Assembly: GCA_003225495.1 (NCBI GenBank)
Contig: QIAJ01000175.1
Location: forward strand, 1 to 53,982
Length of the DNA stretch: 53,982 bases
Source of the DNA: Acidobacteriota bacterium
GTDB taxonomy: Bacteria; Acidobacteriota; Terriglobia; Terriglobales; Acidobacteriaceae
Reading direction: 5' to 3'
The notes beneath the pieces were generated by a model. The model worked only from the letters and a program-made list of their open reading frames with translations. It ran no database searches and was not told the origin of the DNA. How positions within the stretch are numbered: position 1 is the first letter of the stretch; every line of letters begins with the position of its first letter. The translations under genes and the position numbers were made by a program. Positions 28,154-36,701 of the stretch are shown in pieces.

Positions 28154-29245
28154 GTGTTCGTCTCCGACTTTGACTATGACCTGCCGCCAGAGCTGATTGC
28201 GCAAGAGCCCCTGCCGGAACGGTCCGGATCGCGGATGCTTCACCTGAATCGCGAGACGAGGTCCTGGCAAGATCGCAGGTTCAGAGAGTTCCCCAATCTT
28301 CTGAAACCGGGGGACGTCCTGGTTGTCAACAACACTCGTGTATTCCCTGCGCGCCTGTACGGCCATCGCAGCGGGCAACGGGCGCAGCCCTTGAGCCCGA
28401 ACAACCCGGCCACGCGTGAGTTCCTGCGCGGCCGGGTCGAGGTGCTGCTGACGCGGCAGATTTCGGCCGAACCAAACGAATGGGAATGTCTGGTTCGCCC
28501 GGGACGCAAGATCGGAATCGGAGAGTACCTCTTTTTCGGCCACCCCGTGGAACTGGAAGCTGAGGTCGTCGAACGCGGGAGCTTCGGTGAGCGCCGCATC
28601 CGGTTTGCTCCGAAGGAAGATTTCTTCGCGAAAGTCGAAAGCCTCGGACACGTCCCCCTGCCGCCCTACATCGACCGCGAAGATCGGGTGCCGGATCGCG
28701 AACGCTACCAGACCGTCTATGCCCAGGCGCGCGGGTCAGTAGCCGCTCCCACAGCGGGTCTGCATTTCACGCCCGAAGTCTTGCAAACCATCCGTGACCG
28801 GGGAATTGAAGTCGCGGAGATTACTCTGCACGTGGGCCTTGGCACATTTCAGCCGGTGCGAGTGGATCGAGTTGAAGATCACAAAATACATCGGGAGTCC
28901 TACGAAATTTCGACCGCCGCGGCCCAGGTCATCAATGTGGCGATACAAGACAGGCGACGAATAGTCGCAGTCGGAACTACCACAGTGCGGACTCTGGAGT
29001 ATGCCGCGCAATCTTCTGGCGGACACGTCCATGCCGGAAAGGGAGAAGCCGATCTATTCATCTATCCCGGATACCAGTTTCGAGTCGTCAATGCGCTGCT
29101 CACCAATTTTCACCTTCCGCAATCGACCCTTCTGATGCTGGTATGCGCCCTCGGCGGCAAGGACTTCGTGATGAACGCCTACCGGCATGCCGTCGAGGCG
29201 GGCTATCGCTTCTATTCCTACGGCGATTGCATGTTCATGGAATGA
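28154..29245 (+). CDS. queA: tRNA preQ1(34) S-adenosylmethionine ribosyltransferase-isomerase QueA
   Basis: 363 residues from the GTG at 28154, which gives the standard N-terminus '[20 protein letters not shown]'; the frame runs further upstream to 28028 without conservation. Motifs: '[13 protein letters not shown]', '[20 protein letters not shown]', '[14 protein letters not shown]', '[11 protein letters not shown]' and '[20 protein letters not shown]'. It makes epoxyqueuosine in tRNA from preQ1 and SAM. Between '[10 protein letters not shown]' and '[10 protein letters not shown]' there is a Pro/Asn-rich insert of about 18 residues compared with typical QueA. No other queuosine genes are adjacent. 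Confidence 0.95.
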   Translation: MFVSDFDYDLPPELIAQEPLPERSGSRMLHLNRETRSWQDRRFREFPNLLKPGDVLVVNNTRVFPARLYGHRSGQRAQPLSPNNPATREFLRGRVEVLLTRQISAEPNEWECLVRPGRKIGIGEYLFFGHPVELEAEVVERGSFGERRIRFAPKEDFFAKVESLGHVPLPPYIDREDRVPDRERYQTVYAQARGSVAAPTAGLHFTPEVLQTIRDRGIEVAEITLHVGLGTFQPVRVDRVEDHKIHRESYEISTAAAQVINVAIQDRRRIVAVGTTTVRTLEYAAQSSGGHVHAGKGEADLFIYPGYQFRVVNALLTNFHLPQSTLLMLVCALGGKDFVMNAYRHAVEAGYRFYSYGDCMFME

Positions 29246-29300
29246 CCGTGTCTCGCGGGCGTCCCCGCCCACGAACCGATATACTGACTGGTCTGCAACG

Positions 29301-29410
29301 GTCGGTCGATGGTGGTTCGCCATTTGTCGTTCGCACCGCTGGATTGGCTGCGAGCTCGACCGACAGCCCTGCGAGGCTCTGCGGGAGACTAACGACAATC
29401 GACTATCGAC
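29301..29410. repeat. Heptamer-array element between queA and the dioxygenase gene
   Basis: The right end has TAACGAC, AATCGAC, TATCGAC (29390-29410, NNNCGAC type). The left end (29301-29335) is a degenerate GTCG/GTTCG array on the opposite strand sense. Total about 110 bp, close to the 109-bp element inside mnmG. Confidence 0.45.
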
Positions 29411-29419
29411 GAATTTTCT

Positions 29420-30028
29420 ATGCGTATTCCGATCACCGACTTTGTGACTCGCCTCCAATCGTTTCCCTCATCAGCTTTCGACGGGATCGACGAGATTCGG
29501 GCATTCCTGCAGGAGAAACCCGTCGATCAGGAAAGCCTGTCGCCCTATCTGACCTGGAACCGGCAGCACTACACCCGCAATCTGATCGACAAGACTGAGC
29601 TTTATGAACTAATTGCCATTTGCTGGGAGGTCGGGCAAGCGAGTTCAGTACACAATCATCGCGACCAGAATTGCTGGATGGCAGCCCCCATCGGGAAGCT
29701 GGTAGTCGAAAATTTTCGCGTTGGATTTGAAAATGTTGAGGCAGGTAAATGTCATCTCGAGGCATCCAATCAAGTTGAGCTGACGGCGGAGAATCCATGC
29801 GCCGTCGACCCGCGGGAACCGGTTCACCGGGTTGTGAACCCCCGGGAAACCAACCAGCGTGCCGTGTCCCTGCACGTTTACTCGCGGCCATTTGATACGT
29901 GTGTTGTCTATTCACCCGAGCAGGGCACCTGCGGCGAGATTCAGCTTCACTACAATACGGCGTTTGGAAAAGCAGTCCCGGCACCTAGTGCCCCAGCACC
30001 CAGAACAATGCGGATTCAATGGCAATAG
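29420..30028 (+). CDS. Cysteine dioxygenase type I
   Basis: 202 residues. Iron ligands: His78 and His80 in 'SSVHNHRDQNCWMAA' and His136 in 'EPVHRVVNP'. Also His152 and Tyr154 in 'VSLHVYSRPFDTC'. Cys85 lies five residues after His80, the place of Cys93 in the mammalian enzyme, and Tyr154 matches Tyr157, so the thioether-linked Cys-Tyr cofactor could form; bacterial enzymes commonly have Gly there. It oxidises cysteine to cysteine sulfinate with O2. The C-terminus (PAPSAPAPR) is encoded by a short GCACC-rich repeat-like run. The stop overlaps an alternative upstream start of the next gene. Confidence 0.9.
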   Translation: MRIPITDFVTRLQSFPSSAFDGIDEIRAFLQEKPVDQESLSPYLTWNRQHYTRNLIDKTELYELIAICWEVGQASSVHNHRDQNCWMAAPIGKLVVENFRVGFENVEAGKCHLEASNQVELTAENPCAVDPREPVHRVVNPRETNQRAVSLHVYSRPFDTCVVYSPEQGTCGEIQLHYNTAFGKAVPAPSAPAPRTMRIQWQ

Positions 30029-30066
30029 GGTACTGGCATCGGGTCAATGAATTTCAAGGAGGAATC

Positions 30067-30765
30067 GTGAGGAGATCGCTGGGAGTGTTGGCGGCAGTGG
30101 CTGCGCTGTGCGGGGCATCATGGGCGCAGATTCCTGGAGTAACTCCGCCGCCCGCACCGACCTATCCTCGCGCCGAACTCTTTGGCGGCTATTCGTATGG
30201 CATGACCGAGTCGTTCAACTCGGGACACATTGCGCGCCCGAATGGCTGGAATGTCTCGCTCGGTATAAATGTTGCTACTTGGTTGGGCTTCGTCTTCGAA
30301 GGGAATGGACTCTACGGAACCTCAAAGATCCCGCGCGCAGTGCCGGCACCCTTTCCCACCTGCCCGGACGGCAACTTCTGCCCGCCTGGAGACGAGCCCA
30401 CTTTCAACGTAAACACCAAACTCTATAACTATCTTGGCGGCGTGCAATTCCCCTACCGCAAATCCGAGCGCTTTACTCCATTTGGCGAATTGATGTTTGG
30501 TCACGCAGGAGTTCGTGGGGAGGCGCATGACCAAGACGGGAGGCTGGTCGCCGAAACCAGCGGGGGGTTGGGTCTGCTGGCCGGCGGTGGCGTGGACTAC
30601 AACATTAACCCGCGGTTTGCCCTACGCTTCAAGGCCGACTATCTCCAAACGCGTCTTTTCGGAAAGCAGAAGCAGGACAACGGCGTTTTCTCGGTGGGAA
30701 TTGTCATCCGCACCGTGCGCAAGAAGAAAAAGACGCTCGAAGATGTTGACCAGCCCCAGCCGTAA
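30067..30765 (+). CDS. Outer membrane beta-barrel protein, OmpA/porin-like fold
   Basis: 232 residues from the GTG at 30067, chosen because AAGGAGGA (30056-30063) precedes it; an ATG at 30019 overlaps the dioxygenase stop. Signal peptide VRRSLGVLAAVAALCGASWA, cut before QIPG. The rest shows alternating aromatic beta strands ('AELFGGYSYGMTESF', 'GWNVSLGINVATWLGFVFEG', 'RFALRFKADYLQTRLFG'), which fits an 8-strand barrel. The loop 'CPDGNFCPPGDEP' may carry a disulfide. The end is a Lys-rich tail rather than the usual terminal aromatic. Ligand unknown. Confidence 0.75.
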   Translation: MRRSLGVLAAVAALCGASWAQIPGVTPPPAPTYPRAELFGGYSYGMTESFNSGHIARPNGWNVSLGINVATWLGFVFEGNGLYGTSKIPRAVPAPFPTCPDGNFCPPGDEPTFNVNTKLYNYLGGVQFPYRKSERFTPFGELMFGHAGVRGEAHDQDGRLVAETSGGLGLLAGGGVDYNINPRFALRFKADYLQTRLFGKQKQDNGVFSVGIVIRTVRKKKKTLEDVDQPQP

Positions 30766-30861
30766 CTTGAGCGATCCATAGAGACGCACCTTGCCGCATC
30801 TTCCGCCGGCAGCGAACCAAACGTCGCAAGGCGGGCCTCGCAAAGCGCATCTTTACTGCAG

Positions 30862-31161
30862 CTAGTCGCGACGCAGCCGTCGAGTCAGCGGTTCGGCTTT
30901 CTCACGGAGCTGTTCCGTAAGCCCCGCGCCCTTTTCAACGACTTCCTCGAAGCGTTCTTTCGCGTCGTCGGTCCAGTCGGAGATCGTATCCATCGTGTCG
31001 TCGTAAGAGCGCCGCAGGTCTTTCCGAATCTGCTTGCCCGATTTCGGCGCCAGTAACATACCCATTGCCGCGCCTATTCCCAGACCAATCAGCAAAAAAG
31101 AAACGGCGGTTCCGACTGCGCTGTTGCCGCTCTCTGACGTCTCATATTTCCCAGTGCGCAT
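30862..31161 (-). CDS. YtxH domain-containing protein
   Basis: 99 residues. One membrane segment (about 15-38, 'AVGTAVSFLLIGLGIGAAMG') followed by the YtxH mark 'MLLAPKSGKQIRKDLRR' and a charged helical tail. A good Shine-Dalgarno (CTGGAGG) lies before ATG 31161. YtxH proteins are small membrane proteins often linked to general stress; role unknown. It is convergent with the barrel protein gene, and the 96 nt between them hold GC-rich inverted pieces but no clear terminator. Confidence 0.85.
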   Translation of the reverse strand: MRTGKYETSESGNSAVGTAVSFLLIGLGIGAAMGMLLAPKSGKQIRKDLRRSYDDTMDTISDWTDDAKERFEEVVEKGAGLTEQLREKAEPLTRRLRRD

Positions 31162-31323
31162 AAAGACCTCCAGGAGCCTATTTTAGACCCCTCCGCGGGA
31201 AATGGTTAGGCACCCTGGGTATCCGTCCAGTGGCCGATTACTCGAAAATTGCCGCTCGCGCCCGAACACGAAGTGTCGTTGCGGGCAGACAGTGAAATGA
31301 TTCAGCGGAAACAGTGCTCGCGC

Positions 31324-31932
31324 CTATAAGGTGCAGTGGAAAATACGCGCCGGAAGGATGTTCAAAACCGCAAAATCTTCCTGTACACGTCCGAAATGCC
31401 GCTTCAGATGAGGCAACACGGTACGACGGAACTGATAGACGAGCATGGCGCCATCCGAACGCAGCATCTCACGGCTCTCCCGCAGGATATCGGATCGTGA
31501 CTGATCGGGGAGTGTGGAGAACGGAATGCCGGAGATCACGTAATCCGCCATGGGCAACTGCAGGCGAGTCAGGGTCTCGCGAATGTCGAGCGCGGAACCT
31601 TCCACAACTCTCAACCGCGGGTCATCGATCTCCTCGCGCAAAAAACGAACGAAATCCGGATTCAACTCAATGGCGACTAGCACCGCATCCGGCCGCATAC
31701 GTTTGAGAATCTCGCATGTGATGTTGCCAATGCCCGGACCGTATTCAACCACCACCGAGGCGCGCGCCCAGTCAAAGCGCGAGAGCAGTTGGTTCACGAG
31801 AAAAGGCGAACTCGGGATCACCGACCCCAGCATCGTCGGATACTTCAGGAAGTTTCTCGCAAAAAGAATGATCTGACGGGCGGACCGGAATGCAGGCGAA
31901 CGCGAAACGACGGCTTTCTGAATAGTTTCCAT
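31324..31932 (-). CDS. Class I SAM methyltransferase, phospholipid N-methyltransferase-like
   Basis: 202 residues from ATG 31932; the open frame upstream overlaps the divergent gene. The SAM-binding motif I is 'VVVEYGPGIGNITCEIL', motif II 'VLVAIELNPDFVRFL', then 'RLRVVEGSALDI' and the motif-IV-like 'YVISGIPFSTL'. The lead 'LGSVIPSSPFLVNQLLSRFD' matches the start of PmtA-type phosphatidylethanolamine N-methyltransferases and the related KsgA-like set. Inference: it modifies a lipid head group. It is divergent from the membrane sulfatase-fold transferase, 143 nt apart. Confidence 0.75.
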   Translation of the reverse strand: METIQKAVVSRSPAFRSARQIILFARNFLKYPTMLGSVIPSSPFLVNQLLSRFDWARASVVVEYGPGIGNITCEILKRMRPDAVLVAIELNPDFVRFLREEIDDPRLRVVEGSALDIRETLTRLQLPMADYVISGIPFSTLPDQSRSDILRESREMLRSDGAMLVYQFRRTVLPHLKRHFGRVQEDFAVLNILPARIFHCTL

Positions 31933-32075
31933 GTCGAGTCGGACTGCTTTCCCAATGTAGCACGCCCTAGCCCGGCCGGTTCGGCACCGAATCGCAGCGG
32001 CAAAGTTACGTTCGTCATTTTTCCTACACACTTCCGGTCCAATATTCTCGTACCTGGATCTTCCTGCTGAGCCAG

Positions 32076-34589
32076 ATGACCAATCGAAACATCCCGGGCT
32101 GGTTTCCCATCGCTGCCCGTGCAATCTTCGGAACTTTTGCGCTTCTCACATCCATCTATTGTCTTCTGGCCTACATACCGGATCTCTATTTCGCATTTAT
32201 CCAGGCTCCATTTCAGCCATGGCTGGTGATGTTTATCGCCTGGCATCCCTACATTTATTGGGCAGCGCTTGCCGCCCTTGCTGTAGGACTCTGGCAAGCC
32301 TACAGCGGTGTGACTCGACGTCTGGCCATTGAGTTTCTTGGCGCTCACGCATTGCTGGGCATTTATTTCTTAGTCGATCGGCCGTTTTCTCATGTTCGCA
32401 GCGATTCTTTGAGTTTTCTATGGAGTCTGGCTTTGCTGTTCCCATTGTTGTGGATCGGCATTCTGGACTACTGCGAGCATTCCGAGGGGGAGAATAAGTT
32501 TTCTACAAAGCTAATCCAGGTACCCATCCGCGCCGCGCTTATTTCCGGGCTGGCTGTGGCATTATTGAACCCCGCCAGCGCCTGGCTGCGATCGGAAATC
32601 GCAGGACGAGCATTCACTCTCAAGCCCGTCGACTTCACTACATGGGGTTGGGCGTTGCTAGTCCATGTCCTGTTCGCCCTCTTCGCCGTTTCTGCCTTCA
32701 ACGCCGCCGGCCGTCTGGCCGAGAAGCTATCCCCCCGCTTTGGATTGAGGCTGGCGTATTCGCTCTCCGCCATCGTAGGCCTGGGACTATTGTTCCAGCG
32801 CGTGCTGCTAGCGAGCATCCCCTTCACCGGTGCCGAAGCCGCCATTTATTCCGCGGCCGTCGCCGTCTCGCTCGTGACATTCACAGGCGGACTGATTGCC
32901 GGCGCAAATTTTGGGCGAGACAAAAAGGAAGCGCAGCTTCAAAGCTGGCGGGATAGGCCCGCTGTGCAAAACGCCGCGCTCGCGCTGGTTCTCTTAGCGG
33001 CAATCTATGTCGTTCCGGCGCTGATCGGAGTGATGGATTGGAATTCCGTCTTGGCCAAGCTGTGGTCCGTTGTGCTGTGGATCATGGCGCTATCGTTATC
33101 GGTCCGCATTTGGCAGCCAAAAGTTACTCGGCGCAACCCGGCATGGCTCTTGTTGGCGCTAAGTGCCGGAGCCTTTTTCACGTATCAGGTTTCGCAAAGA
33201 AGTATGCGCTGGCAGAAGAGCATGGGCGGCGCCGAATTCGTGGAAGCTACCTCGCGGCACAATTCGCTCGATGCTTCTTACGCCGCAATCCGCGATTTGT
33301 GGACGGTCGCTGAGGAGAAACCCTGCGACGCGTTGTGCGTGTTTCTGAAAGAACAAACCGGCATTCCGGGCGTCGTCCAACCCGTTGACGTGAAGGTGGT
33401 GCCGGACCTGAAGCCAACCACCGCGTCCAAGCCGAATGTTTTTATCATCGTGGTTGACAGTCTCCGGCGAGATTATGTGTCGCCCTACAATCCTGCAGTG
33501 ACGTTCACCCCCAATATTGCGCAGTTCGCGTCCGAGAGTACCGTCATGCGCAATTCGTTCACGCGCTATGCCGGGACGACCCTCTCCGAACCTGCCATCT
33601 GGGCTGGCACGATGATGTTGCATAAGCACTACGTCCAGCCATTTTCGCCGATGAACAATCTCGAGAAGCTCGTCGAGACTGACGGTTACGACCAGTACGT
33701 GACCGTAGATACGGTTCTTCGCCTGCTCTTGAAGACGCCGCCTCAACTGCATCGGCTGGACGCGTCAATGACCAACTGGGCCGATCAGGACCTTTGCCGA
33801 ACCGCTCCGGAGGCTCAGGAGATGATCGACCAGCGGACCGACAAAACCCGTCCGATCTTCCTCTACACCCAACCTCAGAACATTCACGTAGTTTCCCTGG
33901 AACGCGCGCGCGCAGTGCGTCCACCGAGCGCAGAGCAGTATCCCGGTTTCTACGCTTCGGCGGCAACAGAGATCAACCGCCTCGACGGCTGCTTCGGAAA
34001 ATTCATCAAATATCTCAAAACTCGCGGGCTTTATGACAACAGTATTGTCGTGCTGACCGCGGATCACGGCGAGTCCTACGGCGATTTTGGCCATACCAAT
34101 CATGCGTTCGGCTTGCATCCCGAGGTACTGAAAGTCCCGCTCATTTTTCACCTTCCCACAGCGATGAGGAAGAGCATGTATTACGATCCGGAGTCGATTG
34201 CTTTTAACATCGACGTAACTCCGACGCTCTACTACTTGCTGGGACACGGGCCGATTGCCGATGATCCGAGATTTGGCCGCCCGCTGTTTACCCAATCGCG
34301 CGAAGAGCACGACCGTTTTCAACGTGATTCCTATCTGGTTGCCGTTTGCTATGGTCCGATCTATGGACTGCTTGGCCGCCAGGGACAAGACCTGTTCGTG
34401 GCCAACGAGATGGAAGGGACCTACGAATACTACGATCTGGCGCACGATCCTTTTGGAACCCGAAACCTGATCAACAACCACTTGCAGAAAGAAGACCAGC
34501 GCCAGTTGCGCGGATACGTCCAGCAGGTTGCCGATCTCTACCATTACCGCCCGCAGCGTTTTTCGCTCCTCTCGTGGTTGACGCGATAA
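32076..34589 (+). CDS. Membrane-anchored sulfatase-fold protein (LtaS/EptA-type phosphotransferase-like)
   Basis: 837 residues. The first ~400 residues hold about nine to ten membrane segments. The catalytic domain begins near 450: 'NVFIIVVDSLRRDYVSPY' (metal Asp), then 'RYAGTTLSEPAIWAGT' with Thr501/Thr502 in the nucleophile place instead of the Cys/Ser that becomes formylglycine, as in LtaS and EptA enzymes. 'VVLTADHGESYGDFGHTNHA' supplies the other metal ligands. Known for Thr-type members: transfer of phosphoglycerol or phosphoethanolamine to envelope polymers or lipids. Inference: envelope modification outside the inner membrane; a true sulfatase is unlikely. Confidence 0.85.
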   Translation: MTNRNIPGWFPIAARAIFGTFALLTSIYCLLAYIPDLYFAFIQAPFQPWLVMFIAWHPYIYWAALAALAVGLWQAYSGVTRRLAIEFLGAHALLGIYFLVDRPFSHVRSDSLSFLWSLALLFPLLWIGILDYCEHSEGENKFSTKLIQVPIRAALISGLAVALLNPASAWLRSEIAGRAFTLKPVDFTTWGWALLVHVLFALFAVSAFNAAGRLAEKLSPRFGLRLAYSLSAIVGLGLLFQRVLLASIPFTGAEAAIYSAAVAVSLVTFTGGLIAGANFGRDKKEAQLQSWRDRPAVQNAALALVLLAAIYVVPALIGVMDWNSVLAKLWSVVLWIMALSLSVRIWQPKVTRRNPAWLLLALSAGAFFTYQVSQRSMRWQKSMGGAEFVEATSRHNSLDASYAAIRDLWTVAEEKPCDALCVFLKEQTGIPGVVQPVDVKVVPDLKPTTASKPNVFIIVVDSLRRDYVSPYNPAVTFTPNIAQFASESTVMRNSFTRYAGTTLSEPAIWAGTMMLHKHYVQPFSPMNNLEKLVETDGYDQYVTVDTVLRLLLKTPPQLHRLDASMTNWADQDLCRTAPEAQEMIDQRTDKTRPIFLYTQPQNIHVVSLERARAVRPPSAEQYPGFYASAATEINRLDGCFGKFIKYLKTRGLYDNSIVVLTADHGESYGDFGHTNHAFGLHPEVLKVPLIFHLPTAMRKSMYYDPESIAFNIDVTPTLYYLLGHGPIADDPRFGRPLFTQSREEHDRFQRDSYLVAVCYGPIYGLLGRQGQDLFVANEMEGTYEYYDLAHDPFGTRNLINNHLQKEDQRQLRGYVQQVADLYHYRPQRFSLLSWLTR

Positions 34590-34720
34590 CCCGCGCGTTT
34601 CCCGAACCCGCGAACCCTGTGTAAAATAAGTTGTTAACCCCCGAGAGCGGCGGACGCTCTGCATTCCCGCCCCGCTGCCGAGAAATTCCTTACGAAGAGA
34701 GAAGGAGATGTAAACCAGCA

Positions 34721-35281
34721 ATGTCGATTCCCGCGACCCAGATGCGCCCCGGCATGATCATCAAGCACAACAATGATCTGCACTCAGTATTCAGCGTGGA
34801 GCACCGTACTCCCGGCAACCTGCGCGCCTTCATCCAGGCCAAACTGCGCAACCTGCGCACCGGCGCCATGTTCGAGCATCGCTTCCGCTCGCCCGATCCG
34901 ATCGAAAAAGTCAACGTTGACGAAGTTGAAATGGAGTTCCTGTACGCCGATGGCGACAGCTATTACTTCATGGACACTTCCAATTACGAGCAGACTCACC
35001 TGACACGCGAAATCCTGGGCGATGCCGTGGAGTATCTCACTCCGAACCTGCCGATCAAGGTGGAATTCTTCGACGGCAAGGCCGTCGGTATCGAGTTGCC
35101 GCAGACGGTGATTCTGACCGTCACCGAAGTCGAGCCCGGCCTGAAGAGCGCAACCGCATCGAGCGTCACCAAGCCCGCCACTACCGAAACCGGCTTAGTG
35201 GTGCAGGTTCCGCCCTTCATTAACGAAGGCGAGAAAATCAAAGTGGACACCGCTGAAGGAACATACCTGTCGCGAGCGTAG
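34721..35281 (+). CDS. efp: Translation elongation factor P
   Basis: 186 residues from ATG 34721, after GAAGGAG. Three beta-barrel domains: KOW-like N-terminus ('ATQMRPGMIIKHNNDLHSVF'), OB domain, and C-terminal OB ('VPPFINEGEKIKVDTAEGTY'). It rescues ribosomes stalled on polyproline. The domain I loop reads 'EHRTPGNLRAF': the tip after PG is Asn33, where beta-lysylated EF-P has Lys and EarP-type EF-P has Arg. No epmA, epmB or earP is in the window. Several proteins here (CPBP leader, mutS2 insert) have Pro runs that would need it. Confidence 0.97.
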   Translation: MSIPATQMRPGMIIKHNNDLHSVFSVEHRTPGNLRAFIQAKLRNLRTGAMFEHRFRSPDPIEKVNVDEVEMEFLYADGDSYYFMDTSNYEQTHLTREILGDAVEYLTPNLPIKVEFFDGKAVGIELPQTVILTVTEVEPGLKSATASSVTKPATTETGLVVQVPPFINEGEKIKVDTAEGTYLSRA

Positions 35282-35319
35282 TATCTTCGGTGGTGTTTTT
35301 ATTTCTGTCCCTCAGCGGA

Positions 35320-35378
35320 ACACGAACTTCGGGAAGCGAAGTTTGTGTGTAGTCGAAGGACCCCTACGACTTTTTTTG
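35320..35378 (+). terminator. Hairpin and intrinsic terminator after efp
   Basis: A 12-bp stem ACACGAACTTCG/CGAAGTTTGTGT (35320-35331/35337-35348, one G-U) is followed by AGTCG...CGACT (35351-35355/35367-35371), which runs into seven T. The second hairpin with its T-run is the likely terminator; the first may be a repeat-type palindrome. The remaining 80 nt to acyP show no gene. Confidence 0.5.
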
Positions 35379-35460
35379 GTTTCCGTAGCTTGTCAGGGAA
35401 TTCTCCCTGTGATGTCGACCGCTGGGGGAAAGGTCCCGGAAGAGTGTTTTAAAGACTATT

Positions 35461-35757
35461 GTGGCGGATCAACCCACAACTCAAGCCCGCCGCTTTCTCG
35501 TCCGCGGACGCGTGCAAGGCGTAGGCTTCCGCTGGTTCGTCGAGCGGGAAGCTCATATTCTCGGCATAGCCGGATCGGTCCGCAACCGGTCCGACGGAAC
35601 CGTGGAAGTGCTCGCGATGGGTACGCGAGATCAGCTGTCTGGATTACGCTCTCGCCTTCGCGAAGGACCGCGAGCGGCGCGTGTGGATGATGTCGAAGAA
35701 TCCGAAGCCGAACCGATCAAAGGATTAACCGCATTTCGAATCGAAGGAGCCTGGTAG
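35461..35757 (+). CDS. acyP: Acylphosphatase
   Basis: 98 residues, GTG start at 35461. The acylphosphatase signature 'RRFLVRGRVQGVGFRWFVER' with the phosphate-loop Arg (VQGVGFR) and the catalytic Asn in 'GIAGSVRNRSDGTVEVLAMG' are both present. It hydrolyses carboxyl-phosphate bonds in the cytosol. Its stop TAG directly abuts the apt ATG with no spacing, so the two are one operon with coupled translation. Confidence 0.93.
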   Translation: MADQPTTQARRFLVRGRVQGVGFRWFVEREAHILGIAGSVRNRSDGTVEVLAMGTRDQLSGLRSRLREGPRAARVDDVEESEAEPIKGLTAFRIEGAW

Positions 35758-36300
35758 ATGGCGAGCAAGACCGCGAACTGTGATGGCCTGAAAAACCTGA
35801 TCCGTGAGGTTCCCGACTTCCCCAAGAAGGGCATCCTTTTTTATGACATCACCACTCTACTCAAAGACAAACTCGGATTCGCTACCCTGATCGACGCGCT
35901 CTCCGAGAATTACATCGGGAAAGAAATCGACCTCGTTCTCGGCATGGAAGCTCGCGGCTTCATCTTCGGTCCCGCGCTGTCCTATCGCCTGAATGCAGGA
36001 TTCGTGCCGGTGCGTAAACCTGGCAAGTTGCCCGCTGAGACGGTCAAGATCAGCTACGAACTGGAATACGGCAGCAACGCGCTCGAGATACACAAAGACG
36101 CAATCGTGAAAGGCCAGCGCGTACTCATCGTGGATGATCTGCTGGCGACCGGTGGAACCGCCGCAGCAACTGCGGAACTGGTGCGCAACCTCGGAGGCGA
36201 AATTGCCGGCCTCGCATTCGTTGTGGAACTGGATTTTCTAAAAGGAAGGGAAAAGCTGGCGAACTACGACGTCTTCTCGTTGCTGCATTACGATCGGTGA
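35758..36300 (+). CDS. apt: Adenine phosphoribosyltransferase
   Basis: 180 residues, normal length. The APRT start '[20 protein letters not shown]' and the PRPP loop '[20 protein letters not shown]' are clear; '[20 protein letters not shown]' and '[20 protein letters not shown]' (flexible loop) also match. It salvages adenine to AMP with PRPP. It is translated right after acyP. A 7-bp inverted repeat, AGCGGGC/GCCCGCT (36306-36312/36322-36328), follows the stop and may end transcription from both sides, since the next small gene is convergent. Confidence 0.96.
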   Translation: MASKTANCDGLKNLIREVPDFPKKGILFYDITTLLKDKLGFATLIDALSENYIGKEIDLVLGMEARGFIFGPALSYRLNAGFVPVRKPGKLPAETVKISYELEYGSNALEIHKDAIVKGQRVLIVDDLLATGGTAAATAELVRNLGGEIAGLAFVVELDFLKGREKLANYDVFSLLHYDR

Positions 36301-36305
36301 TCGAG

Positions 36306-36328
36306 AGCGGGCAAACCAACGGCCCGCT
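36306..36328. terminator. Hairpin between convergent apt and a small membrane gene
   Basis: AGCGGGC/GCCCGCT with a 9-nt loop, 5 nt after the apt stop; it also includes the stop region of the minus-strand small gene. No U-tract on either strand, so it is a possible bidirectional terminator only. Confidence 0.35.
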
Positions 36329-36458
36329 ACTTCACCAGATGTTCATAGGCCCGGAATAAACCTACCCAGATCGCCATACTCAACACAACCGATCCGGTGA
36401 ACGAACATATCGCAACCCAATTCAGGTGCATGGGCTCTTCAGTTTCAGGGCGCCACAT
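36327..36458 (-). CDS. 43-residue single-TM protein
   Basis: The start at 36458 is chosen because CAGGAGG lies 9 nt upstream; the ATG at 36512 has none. One hydrophobic helix (about 11-33, 'NWVAICSFTGSVVLSMAIWV') follows a short acidic lead (MWRPETEEP), with a charged C-terminus. The Shine-Dalgarno is itself in a self-complementary block (AGGAGGCCTCC), which could form a closing hairpin. No family recognised; such mini-proteins often attach to membrane complexes. Confidence 0.5.
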   Translation of the reverse strand: MWRPETEEPMHLNWVAICSFTGSVVLSMAIWVGLFRAYEHLVK

Positions 36459-36701
36459 GGGGGGAGGCCTCCTGCTGAGGTGTCTAAATTGTGACTGCAA
36501 ATGCATTTCCATCGTAACACCGTCATAGAGCAGTGCAAAAATATTTAGGGCACAACCAGTTTCGAGCCAATACAGTAATCACCCGGGAACGCCCCAAACT
36601 TAACGGGGTCTTTAACTTCCGGCGGCTGGTTAACTTGGTTAGAAGTCTGTAGAAGTGGTTTGCTTTGTTTGGATTTCCGCGCAGGGAGTACAATTTTGGC
36701 G

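Noticed and set aside
28088-28651. 187-residue frame antisense to queA
   Set aside because: Shadow of conserved queA codons.
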